DNA from: DASSNR01 sp036278935
Lineage (GTDB): Bacteria; Gemmatimonadota; Gemmatimonadetes; Gemmatimonadales; Gemmatimonadaceae
Assembly (NCBI GenBank): GCA_036278935.1
Contig: DASUKA010000165.1
Coordinates: 1 to 28,086 of the forward strand
Direction of reading: 5' to 3'
DNA: 28,086 nt
Position 1 is the first letter of the stretch. Every line of letters starts with the position of its first letter. A program made the translations under genes and the position numbers. The notes beneath the pieces were generated by a model. That model saw only the letters and a list, made by a program, of their open reading frames with translations. It made no database searches and was not told where the DNA came from. Shown piece by piece: positions 7,199 to 14,429 of this stretch.

Positions 7199-7300
7199 GA
7201 AGAGCGAGGGAGAAGGGAGAACCTGGCTCACCGGGGAGAGCTTGCTTCCGTGGGACTGTTCCTCCTCACTATTCCCTTCTTCCTACTCCCTCGCTGTTCC
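7198..7300. terminator. Purine/pyrimidine-rich inverted repeat between convergent genes
   Basis: GGAAGAGCGAGGGAG (7198-7212) pairs with CTCCCTCGCTGTTCC (7286-7300) with one mismatch in 15, and the pairing goes on inward (AAGGGAGAA against TTCCCTT) after a 7-nt bulge. It begins at the last base of the DUF3037 stop codon and ends seven bases before the ABC gene's stop, so it probably acts as a two-way terminator. It is the same kind of element as those at 472-568 and 1319-1417. Confidence 0.7.
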
Positions 7301-7306
7301 TTCTCC

Positions 7307-9133
7307 CTAGTTCCTCGTCCCCAGTGCGGATTCCGGCTCGGGGGTGAAGTCCTCGCCAGGATTGATGAACGCGTCGTGCTCGATCTGATACTGCTTGTCG
7401 TAGAGCTGGCGGTAGCGCCCGCCCAGGGCAAGCAACTCATCCTGCGTGCCGCGCTCCACGATCTCTCCCTCTTCCAGCACCAGGATCTGGTCCGCGCTCG
7501 CGATGGTCGACAGCCGGTGCGCGATCACGAAGGTCGTGCGCCCGCGGCGGAGCGAGCTGAGCCCGTCGCGGATGAGCGCTTCGCTCTCGCTGTCCAGACT
7601 CGAGGTGGCCTCATCGAGAATCAGGATGCGCGGGTCGGCGAGAATCGCGCGCGCGATCGCGATGCGCTGCCGCTGTCCACCCGAAAGCTTCACGCCGCGC
7701 TCACCGACAATCGTCTCGTACCCGTCGTCGAAGCGGTCGATGAACTCATCCGCGTGCGCCACGCGGCTCGCCTCGCGTACCTCGTCCATGGTCGCATCGG
7801 GCTTGGAGAAGCGGATGTTCTCCGCGATGGTGCCGTCGAAGAGGAAGTTGTCCTGCAGCACCACACCAAGCTGCGCGCGGTACTCGCGCAGGCGCATGGT
7901 ATCGAGCGGTCGGCCATCGATGCGAATGCGCCCCTCCTGCGGCCGGTTGAACGCCATCACCAGGCTGATGAGCGTGCTCTTGCCCGAGCCACTGGGTCCC
8001 ACGAGCGCCGTCGTGGAACCGGCGGGCGCCTCGAACGACACGTGCTTGAGCACCGGCTTGTCGCGCGTGTAGGCAAAGCTCACATCCTCGAACGCTACAT
8101 CGCCCCTGATCTCCGACACCGATCCGCGCGGCCGGTCCTCGTCGTCCTCCGTGGTCATCTGCCGGATCTCGCGAATGCGATCGAGCCCCGCGAACGCTTC
8201 GCTGATCTGCGTGCCGATCTGCGCGATCTGGATGAGCGGCGACGCAAGCATCATGGTGAGCGCCACGTACGTGCCGAGGGTACCAAGGCTCATCCGCCCC
8301 GTGGCGATCGCGTGCTGCCCCATGATGATCACCAGCACGCCGATCGCGCCGACAATGACCGTCGAGAAGGCGCTCACCGCCGACACGCCGGTGATCGACT
8401 GCGCGACGTTGCGCAGCAGGCGGTGGACGCCGCGCGTGAAGACCAGCTCCTCGCGCCGCTCGGCCACGTACACCTTCACGTTGCGCACACCGCTCAGCGA
8501 TTCCGAGAGGCGCCCAGTGACGTCGGCGTTGATCACGCTGCGCTGGCGGAAGATCGGACGGAGATGCTTGAAGGCGAACACCATCCCACCGCCAAAGAGC
8601 AACAATGCGACGAGCGCCGCCACCGTGAGCTGCCAGTTGAGGTAGAACAGCCAGACGAGCGCGATGCACGCCGTCACCAGGCCGCCCACGAGCTGCACCA
8701 GGCCGGTGCCCACAAGGTTCCTGATCCCTTCGGCGTCCGTCATCACGCGGGAGATCAGGATACCGCTCTTGGTGGAATCGAAGTAGGCGACGGGGAGCCG
8801 CATGACATGCGCCTGCACGCGGCGCCGCATGTCGGCAATCGCGCGCTGCGCTGTGATGCTCACCACCTGGGAGAGCGAGAAGGTGGTGATGGCCTGCACG
8901 AGCGTCGCGGCGCCCACCGCCAGCGCCAGCGGCACCAGCAAGGCGCTCTGGTGCTTCCCGATCACATCATCCACGAAGTACTTGATGGTGGCGGGGAGCA
9001 CGAAGCCGGCCAGCCGGCTCACGAGCATGAGCACCAGTCCCAGGCTCAACTGCCGCCGATGGTGCCAGATCAGCTCCCGGGATTCGCGCCAGACATTGGA
9101 GAGCTTGAGCGAGCCCTTATGCGGTTCTGCCAT
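7307..9133 (-). CDS. ABCB/MsbA-type ABC exporter (fused TMD and NBD)
   Basis: A half-transporter of about 608 aa that would work as a homodimer in the inner membrane. The ABC transmembrane domain covers about residues 20-310 with six helices (for example LSLGLVLMLVSRLAGFVLPATIKYF and VTACIALVWLFYLNWQLTVAALVALLLF). The nucleotide-binding domain has Walker A GPSGSGKST (about 380), signature LSGGQRQRIAIARAI (about 481), Walker B ILILDEATSSLD (about 504) and the switch His in VIAHRLSTI. All ATPase residues are present. The substrate could be a lipid, a glycolipid or a drug; sequence alone does not decide. I place the start at ATG 9133 (MAEPHKGSLKLSNVW), since the 26 upstream codons look non-conserved; no strong ribosome-binding site is seen. 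It stands alone, convergent with DUF3037 and divergent from the Clp N-domain gene. Confidence 0.92.
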   Translation of the reverse strand: MAEPHKGSLKLSNVWRESRELIWHHRRQLSLGLVLMLVSRLAGFVLPATIKYFVDDVIGKHQSALLVPLALAVGAATLVQAITTFSLSQVVSITAQRAIADMRRRVQAHVMRLPVAYFDSTKSGILISRVMTDAEGIRNLVGTGLVQLVGGLVTACIALVWLFYLNWQLTVAALVALLLFGGGMVFAFKHLRPIFRQRSVINADVTGRLSESLSGVRNVKVYVAERREELVFTRGVHRLLRNVAQSITGVSAVSAFSTVIVGAIGVLVIIMGQHAIATGRMSLGTLGTYVALTMMLASPLIQIAQIGTQISEAFAGLDRIREIRQMTTEDDEDRPRGSVSEIRGDVAFEDVSFAYTRDKPVLKHVSFEAPAGSTTALVGPSGSGKSTLISLVMAFNRPQEGRIRIDGRPLDTMRLREYRAQLGVVLQDNFLFDGTIAENIRFSKPDATMDEVREASRVAHADEFIDRFDDGYETIVGERGVKLSGGQRQRIAIARAILADPRILILDEATSSLDSESEALIRDGLSSLRRGRTTFVIAHRLSTIASADQILVLEEGEIVERGTQDELLALGGRYRQLYDKQYQIEHDAFINPGEDFTPEPESALGTRN

Positions 9134-9234
9134 GCTCGAAGGATAGGGACGCTGGTCGGCGCGGAGTAGGGGCTGGCGCTGGAGGAGAACAGCGCGCATT
9201 ACTTCCAGCACATCCGACCTGGACGGGGGGGCAC

Positions 9235-9351
9235 ATGATGCGCGGCTTCAATCTCGGCGGGCACCCGCACATGGGAGGCGGACACTCGGGGATGAAGCGG
9301 GGATGCACGGGTAACCCCGACGCTGGGACCCCGGAATTGAGGGACCTATGA
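9235..9351 (+). CDS. Possible 38-aa small ORF, His/Gly/Met-rich
   Basis: ATG ATG at 9235 opens a frame of 38 codons that includes GGHPHMGGGHSGM and ends DL-TGA, the TGA overlapping the ATG of the next gene (ATGA at 9348-9351). A G-run (GGGGGG) lies 3-9 bases before the start. The exact 1-base-step overlap suggests a translated leader or small protein coupled to the Clp N-domain gene, and the His/Met/Cys content could bind a metal. It could also be chance: at this GC content open frames are common, and I cannot compare homologues. Confidence 0.35.
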   Translation: MMRGFNLGGHPHMGGGHSGMKRGCTGNPDAGTPELRDL

Positions 9352-10109
9352 ACGGCTACAACTTCACCGAGCGCGTGCGCAAGGTCCTCACGTTCGCGCG
9401 CGAAGAGGCGGCGCGGTTGCATTCCAGGCAGGTTGACACGGAGCACGTGCTGCTCGGCCTCTTCCGCGAAGGGGAAGGAGTCTCCTCGGCCGTGCTCAAG
9501 AGCCTGCACCTGGATTGCGATGCGGTGCGGCGGCGGATCGAAGAGGCGGCACAGTCGGAAGCGGGAACGGGAACGCCGGCCAAGCCGCCGGAACTCCCAT
9601 ACACGCCCGGCGCCAAGAAGGTGCTGGAGATGGCGATGTTCGAGGCGCACGATATGAATCACTCGTACGTGGGCACGGAGCACATCCTGCTGGGACTGCT
9701 CCGCGAGGGGAAGGGACTGGCCGCACGGGAGCTCAACGCGGAAGGGCTCACGCTGTCCCTGGTATGGGACGAGACGCTCCGCTTGCTCGGCGCTGAGCTC
9801 TCCGCGCAGAAGCCGAAACCCGAGGCTGGCGTATCGCAGCCGGATGAGCTGCTCGCTGGTGCGCCCGGTGACGAGACGGCGCAGGATTGGATACGCGCGG
9901 AGAATCCGATGCGCGCCCTGGCTCCTCGTTCCTATCAGGTGCTGTTGCTGGCCCATGATGAAGCCGAGCGGCTTCACGCGACCACGATTGGACCCGAGCA
10001 TCTCCTGCTCGGTATACTACGACAGCAGAATGGGCCGGCGGCGCGCGTGCTTGCGGAGAGCGGGCTCACGCTGGATGCGGCACGCAGCGCGATCGAGCGA
10101 CTCTCCTGA
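9348..10109 (+). CDS. Stand-alone Clp N-domain (Clp_R repeat) protein
   Basis: A 253-aa protein made of three Clp repeat units and no AAA+ ATPase. Repeat 1 (about 4-70: FTERVRKVLTFAREEAARLHSRQVDTEHVLLGLFREGEG), repeat 2 (about 83-150: TPGAKKVLEMAMFEAHDMNHSYVGTEHILLGLLREGKG) and, after a Pro/Asp/Glu-rich linker, repeat 3 (about 187-252: LAPRSYQVLLLAHDEAERLHATTIGPEHLLLGILRQQNG). In ClpC and ClpA this domain binds adaptors and substrates such as phospho-arginine proteins; free copies may act as adaptors or decoys. Two repeats make one normal domain, so an odd third unit is unusual. ATG 9348 has GAGGG five bases upstream. It precedes the FHA/kinase cluster by 188 nt; whether it is co-transcribed is not clear. 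Confidence 0.87.
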   Translation: MNGYNFTERVRKVLTFAREEAARLHSRQVDTEHVLLGLFREGEGVSSAVLKSLHLDCDAVRRRIEEAAQSEAGTGTPAKPPELPYTPGAKKVLEMAMFEAHDMNHSYVGTEHILLGLLREGKGLAARELNAEGLTLSLVWDETLRLLGAELSAQKPKPEAGVSQPDELLAGAPGDETAQDWIRAENPMRALAPRSYQVLLLAHDEAERLHATTIGPEHLLLGILRQQNGPAARVLAESGLTLDAARSAIERLS

Positions 10110-10266
10110 CGCAGAGAGGGTTGCGATGCAGAGGGCCGCATGGAAAACCGTGCGGGAACGTTTGGGATGAAGGCGAATGATCAGCACTGGAGCAGGGAAT
10201 GAAAATTGCCCGCTGGCCCACGATGCACGCAGCGTTTCAGCCTCCGGCTTCCCGCGGGTGAATCGA

Positions 10267-10272
10267 TACAAT
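10267..10272 (+). promoter_or_regulatory. Possible -10 box (TACAAT) before the FHA gene
   Basis: TACAAT lies in the 188-nt gap after the Clp N-domain gene, 26 nt before the FHA ATG, and is followed by TTGGAGGC, which could serve as ribosome-binding site. The matching -35 is poor, so this is only a candidate promoter for the kinase cluster. Confidence 0.25.
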
Positions 10273-10297
10273 TGGAGGCGGGCTGCGGGCATGGCAG

Positions 10298-10987
10298 ATG
10301 CCGCGGCGCGCCAAGGGTGCTCATATCAGTACTGTGTTCATTCCAGTTCTCATCCTCGTTGGCGTCGTGTTGATCGTACTGGGAGTGCGGGTGACGCGAC
10401 GCCATCGGATGCACTATGCGCGGAGCGGCGCGGAGCTGCCGCCCATCGTCTTCCCGACCACCACAGGCGAGGGGGAGCTGCACCGCCTGCGGCCGAGGGC
10501 CGTGATACACTCGCGCGACGACACCACGGCACCGAGGCGGCGCAACGGCACCCGGAGCCAGGGCCGGCCTGCCACGCCTACGCCGTCGCCCGCACCGGCG
10601 TGGGTGCCGGAGGGCGAAACGGTGCGCATCGACCGGCCGTTCGACCAACCGCTGCAGCTGCTCCCTGGCCGGCTGCAGATTCTGGAAGGCGCGCGCGGCG
10701 GGCAGGAGATCCGCTTCTTCCGGATTCCCGGGGAGACGCCGAGCATCACGATTGGCCGGGACGCGGGGCCGCCGGAACGTCATGTGCGGCTCGCGGCCAG
10801 AACAGTGAGCCGGCTGCACGCCCGTATGCAATTCGAGGATGGTCGATGGACGATCACCAATCTGTCGCTGACGAATCCGCTCGTACTGAATGGCGAGGAG
10901 CTGCCAGCCGCGGCAGGGAGCCGGCTGCTGGATGAGGGCGACCGCATCGAGATCGGCGAGGTGGTCCTGCGCTTCCGGGAACGATAG
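10298..10987 (+). CDS. Membrane-anchored FHA-domain protein
   Basis: A 229-aa protein with an N-terminal TM helix (about 11-31, TVFIPVLILVGVVLIVLGVRV), a basic and Pro/Thr-rich linker (about 35-105) and a C-terminal forkhead-associated domain (about 130-228). FHA motifs are intact: IGRD, then VSRLHARM for the SxxH phosphothreonine-binding core, and LTNPLVLNGEEL in place of the usual N-G-T loop. FHA domains bind phosphothreonine peptides, so with a Ser/Thr kinase starting 18 nt downstream it is probably a phospho-dependent partner or reader of that kinase. The basic residues after the helix (RVTRRHRMHYAR) place the FHA domain in the cytoplasm. ATG 10298 is the only sensible start before the helix; its ribosome-binding site (GGAGG at 10274-10278) is rather distant. 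Confidence 0.88.
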   Translation: MPRRAKGAHISTVFIPVLILVGVVLIVLGVRVTRRHRMHYARSGAELPPIVFPTTTGEGELHRLRPRAVIHSRDDTTAPRRRNGTRSQGRPATPTPSPAPAWVPEGETVRIDRPFDQPLQLLPGRLQILEGARGGQEIRFFRIPGETPSITIGRDAGPPERHVRLAARTVSRLHARMQFEDGRWTITNLSLTNPLVLNGEELPAAAGSRLLDEGDRIEIGEVVLRFRER

Positions 10988-11005
10988 GCCGGGGCGCGGC
11001 GTGTG

Positions 11006-13531
11006 ATGGCATCTGGCGCACGGAACCTTCCACTCGTTCCCGGGCTCGATGCCGACTTCGAGTTGCTGCGCGAGCTCGGCCACGGCGGCATGGCCGTCGT
11101 CTACCTGGCGCGTGAGCGCGCCACCGGCCGCGAGGTCGCGCTCAAGCTCATCCGTGCCCAGTTTGCCGAGGACGAGGAGGTACTGGCCCGCTTCACGCGC
11201 GAAGCCGCGATGGTGGCGCAGCTCCAGCATCCATGCATCGTCCCCATTCACGCCGTGCGCGAGTTGGGAGATGGAAGCGTGGCACTCGTCATGGAGCGCG
11301 TTCCCGGACGCACGCTCAGGGAAAGCATCACGTATGGCGGTCCCTTCCCGCCTGGACGTGCCGAGCAGGTGCTCCGCGATATCGCGCAGGCGCTCGGCCA
11401 TGCGCACGCACGGGGCATCGTCCACCGCGATGTGAAGCCCGAGAACATCTTCGTCGACGAAGAGACCGGGCGCGCCTGGCTCGCCGATTTCGGAATCGCC
11501 CGCCCCATCCAGGGAGACTCGCAGCTCACCCTCACGGGGGTGGCCATTGGCACGCCGACGTACATGAGCCCCGAACAGATTGACGGCCCGGACATCGACG
11601 GACGGAGCGATCTGTACAGCCTGGGGCTGGTGGGCTGGGAGATGCTCTCCGGCAAGCGGCCATGGGCGGGCGAGAGCCTGTACAGCATCATCTACCGGCA
11701 GAAGCACGACGCGCTTCCGCCCCTCGACAGCATGCGCGGCGACATCCCCGAGCGGCTGCTCGTGGCGGTGGAGGGGTTGCTGGAGAAGGATCGCACCGTT
11801 CGATGGGCCAGTGCGGAGGCATTTCTCGCGCAGCTGGACGCCGCGCATCCCACTCCGCGTCGCCCGCCCCCGGCGGTACCCGCCACCGCGCCCGCGCCGA
11901 CGGAGACGGTGCAGTACCGGCGCCCGGGACGGGAGGAGGTGGAGGTGCTGCTCCCCGCCAGCGCGAGCCGCAACCGGAAGAGCTACGTGCTGACCACGCT
12001 CGTCGTGCTCGTCGCCATCGCGCTGGCCTGGCTGTACCGCACCCACCGCGTGGGTAGCAGTGAGACCGCCATCGCCCTGGCGGCCGACAGCGCGCCAACT
12101 CTGAGGGTGGATCCCGCACCCCCGTCGGCTGTTCCGCCCGCTGTAGGCGTGATCGGAGGGCAGGCGGGTCAGCAGCAGAGCGCGCCGCAACCTACCGGGA
12201 GCGCCTCCGCGGCACTGCCGGTCGATACGCCGGCAACCACCACGGGCGACCGGCGCCGGACGATTACCTTCGATTCCGCATCAACCGCCGCGCAGGCGCC
12301 GCCGGCAACCGCACAGCATCCGCCGGCAGCCAGGCAGCATGCACGCACAACGGCCGATGACTCCACGCCTCCGGCGACCACGCCCGACTCGACAACCGTC
12401 CCGGTAGCAACGCCCGCGCCCAACGTCACACCGCACGGTGTGAACGGGGAGGCGACGCCGGCCGCGAGTGCCGCGGTGCGCTTCGCCATCGCCACCGGGG
12501 GCGTGGACAGCTGCCTGCTCACGCCAGACGGTCAGGCGTACTGCTGGGGCGGCAACGATCAGGGACAGCTCGGCAACGGGAGCGAGACACGGGCGAGCAA
12601 GCCCGTCGCCGTGTCTGGAGGGCTGCGCTTCGCCTCCCTCTCACCAGGACTCTCGCACAGCTGCGGGACCACGCGCAGCGGGGAGGGTTACTGCTGGGGG
12701 GCGAACGAGCATGGCCAGCTCGGCAGCGGTACGCGCACCTCCAGCGCGACACCGGTAGAGGTGGCGGGCAGCTGGAGCTTCCGGATCATCGAGACCGGCC
12801 TGTCCCATACGTGCGCCCTCGCACAGGACGGCGGGGCGTACTGCTGGGGGAACGGCGCCTCGGGCCGGCTGGGCGATGGCGAGACATCCGACAAGCCCAC
12901 TCCCACGCCCGTGGCGGGCGACAGGCGCTTTGTGCAGCTCGCCGTCGGCTGGAACCACAGCTGCGCGCTGGATGGCGGTGGCACGGCCTACTGCTGGGGC
13001 TCCAACGATGCCGGCCAGCTTGGCGATGGGACAACCACGGATCGCGCCACGCCGACGGCGGTGAGCGGCGGGCATCGCTTCGTGGCCATTGCCGCGGGCG
13101 GCGCACACACGTGTGCGCTCACCACCGACGGCACAGCCTACTGCTGGGGCCGCAACAGCGACGGACAGCTCGGGGACGGGAGCACCACCAGTCACCCGTC
13201 GCCCGAAGCGGTGGCCACGTCCACCGATTTCGCGGCGCTCACCGCTGGCGGCGTGTACAGCTGCGCCATCACCACCGGCGGCCGAGCCGAGTGCTGGGGC
13301 CGCAACAGCGACGGCCAGTTGGGCGACGGGAGCACCAGCAACCGCACGCGCCCCGTACCGGTGGCAGGGAACCACGCGTTCGCCGCCATCCATGCCATGG
13401 GGGCGCACACCTGCGGCACGACGAGCGCGGGGGAGAGCTTCTGCTGGGGATACAACGTGGAGGGGCAGCTCGGGGACGGCACGCGGACGCACCGGACGAC
13501 ACCCGTGTATATCGAGAAACCCACCACCTGA
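11006..13531 (+). CDS. Transmembrane Ser/Thr protein kinase with extracytoplasmic RCC1 repeats
   Basis: An 841-aa PknB-type (Hanks) receptor kinase. The catalytic domain (about 18-278) has the glycine loop LGHGGMAVVYLA, the Lys in VALKLI (about 47), HRDVKPENI (about 140-148), DFGIA (about 161-165), the activation loop with GVAIGTPTYMSPEQI (SPE for APE) and DLYSLGLVGWEML. A TM helix follows (about 327-344, YVLTTLVVLVAIALAWLY), then a Pro/Thr/Ala-rich stalk to about 485 and seven RCC1-type repeats to the C-terminus, each with H-x-C and a YCWG core, fitting a seven-bladed propeller. The propeller would lie outside the membrane and could sense a ligand or protein. I use ATG 11006; GTG 11003 is an equal option. 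It follows the FHA gene by 18 nt and precedes the Big_2 lipoprotein by 4 nt, so it is surely in one operon with them. Confidence 0.94.
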   Translation: MASGARNLPLVPGLDADFELLRELGHGGMAVVYLARERATGREVALKLIRAQFAEDEEVLARFTREAAMVAQLQHPCIVPIHAVRELGDGSVALVMERVPGRTLRESITYGGPFPPGRAEQVLRDIAQALGHAHARGIVHRDVKPENIFVDEETGRAWLADFGIARPIQGDSQLTLTGVAIGTPTYMSPEQIDGPDIDGRSDLYSLGLVGWEMLSGKRPWAGESLYSIIYRQKHDALPPLDSMRGDIPERLLVAVEGLLEKDRTVRWASAEAFLAQLDAAHPTPRRPPPAVPATAPAPTETVQYRRPGREEVEVLLPASASRNRKSYVLTTLVVLVAIALAWLYRTHRVGSSETAIALAADSAPTLRVDPAPPSAVPPAVGVIGGQAGQQQSAPQPTGSASAALPVDTPATTTGDRRRTITFDSASTAAQAPPATAQHPPAARQHARTTADDSTPPATTPDSTTVPVATPAPNVTPHGVNGEATPAASAAVRFAIATGGVDSCLLTPDGQAYCWGGNDQGQLGNGSETRASKPVAVSGGLRFASLSPGLSHSCGTTRSGEGYCWGANEHGQLGSGTRTSSATPVEVAGSWSFRIIETGLSHTCALAQDGGAYCWGNGASGRLGDGETSDKPTPTPVAGDRRFVQLAVGWNHSCALDGGGTAYCWGSNDAGQLGDGTTTDRATPTAVSGGHRFVAIAAGGAHTCALTTDGTAYCWGRNSDGQLGDGSTTSHPSPEAVATSTDFAALTAGGVYSCAITTGGRAECWGRNSDGQLGDGSTSNRTRPVPVAGNHAFAAIHAMGAHTCGTTSAGESFCWGYNVEGQLGDGTRTHRTTPVYIEKPTT
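12470..13515 (+). repeat. Seven tandem RCC1 repeats in the kinase gene
   Basis: About 150 nt per unit. Each unit encodes a segment like FVAIAAGGAHTCAL followed by YCWGRNSDGQLGDGS and a Thr/Pro-rich turn. Units 5 and 6 are closest to each other (both contain CWGRNSDGQLGDGST), which suggests recent duplication or gene conversion. Most units carry two cysteines, more than in eukaryotic RCC1. Confidence 0.9.
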
Positions 13532-13535
13532 TCGC

Positions 13536-14429
13536 ATGACAGCCACGTCACACACGGCTCCGGCCTTCACCATCGCGCTGCTCACCGCCCTGGGTGCGGC
13601 ACTGCTCTCGTGCAGCGACCCGACCGATGCCGCACATCCAACGGTCGCGAGCGTGGAAGTATCGCCCACCACGCTGCGGCTGACCGTGGGGACCGCGGCA
13701 TCCATCCGCGCGGCGGCGGAAGATGCGCACGGCGATACGCTGAGCGACCGCCAGCTTTTCTGGTCGAGCAGCGATACCAGCGTGGCGGCGGTGTCCGGTG
13801 TGGGCCGCGTGACGGGACGCGGGGTGGGCACCGCGCACGTCGTCGCCAGCTCGGAAGGGGTCTTCGGTCGGGTGCTGGTGACGGTGGTTCGTCCCCCCGT
13901 CGCCAGCGTCACCGTCAAGCCATCGAGCGCGCAGGCGCACGTGAACGACCACGTGCAATTCCGCGCGACGACGTTGGATTCCTCGGGGAACGTGCTCACC
14001 GGACGGACGATCACCTGGTCGAGCAGCGATCAGGACGTGGCAACGGTGAATGACGACGGAGAGGCACGGGCGCGGGGCCCGGGCACCGCGATGATCAACG
14101 CGACGAGCGAAGGGAAGACGGGAAGCGCCAGGCTCACAGTGCTGGCGCCGGTCGCCAAGGTGGAGGTGAATCCGCCCGCCGCATTCGTACGCCCGGGGGG
14201 CACGGTGCAGTTCACGGCCGCCACGCTCGACAAGGATGGCAACACGCTCACGGGACGCACCGTGAAGTGGACCAGCAGCGACCAGAATGTGGCGACCGTG
14301 GATACGACGGGCCTGGTGACGGCGGTGGCGAGTGGATCGGCGACGATCAGCGCGACGGCGGAGGGAGTAGATGGAACCGCGCAGGTGACCGTCAGCATCT
14401 TCATCTTCGGCCAACGCGGGTCGCGCTGA
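13536..14429 (+). CDS. Lipoprotein with three Big_2 (Ig-like) domains
   Basis: A 297-aa protein with a lipoprotein signal (FTIALLTALGAALLSC, lipid-accepting Cys26 in LLSC) followed by three bacterial Ig-like group 2 repeats: about 37-122, 123-208 and 210-290. Each has the pattern VxSVxVxP, TVxF/SI, then F/TWSSSDxxVATV and GxATIxAT; repeats 2 and 3 are near copies (GRTITWSSSDQDVATV and GRTVKWTSSDQNVATV). Such domains mediate adhesion or protein-protein contact at the cell surface or in the periplasm. ATG 13536 is 4 nt after the kinase stop, and the gene's own stop overlaps the start of the TPR gene (TGATG), so it is tightly coupled to both. A role as extracytoplasmic partner of the kinase's RCC1 domain is a reasonable inference. 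Confidence 0.88.
   Translation: MTATSHTAPAFTIALLTALGAALLSCSDPTDAAHPTVASVEVSPTTLRLTVGTAASIRAAAEDAHGDTLSDRQLFWSSSDTSVAAVSGVGRVTGRGVGTAHVVASSEGVFGRVLVTVVRPPVASVTVKPSSAQAHVNDHVQFRATTLDSSGNVLTGRTITWSSSDQDVATVNDDGEARARGPGTAMINATSEGKTGSARLTVLAPVAKVEVNPPAAFVRPGGTVQFTAATLDKDGNTLTGRTVKWTSSDQNVATVDTTGLVTAVASGSATISATAEGVDGTAQVTVSIFIFGQRGSR

Noticed and set aside
7250..9169. A 639-codon plus-strand frame opposite the ABC exporter
   Set aside because: The sense frame contains complete Walker and signature motifs; the antisense product is low-complexity His/Arg/Asp-rich sequence.
10181..12190. A 669-codon open frame on the minus strand antisense to the FHA and kinase genes
   Set aside because: It is a by-product of high GC3 in the sense genes; its translation is Arg/His/Ala-rich with no motif, while the sense frame has intact FHA and kinase signatures.
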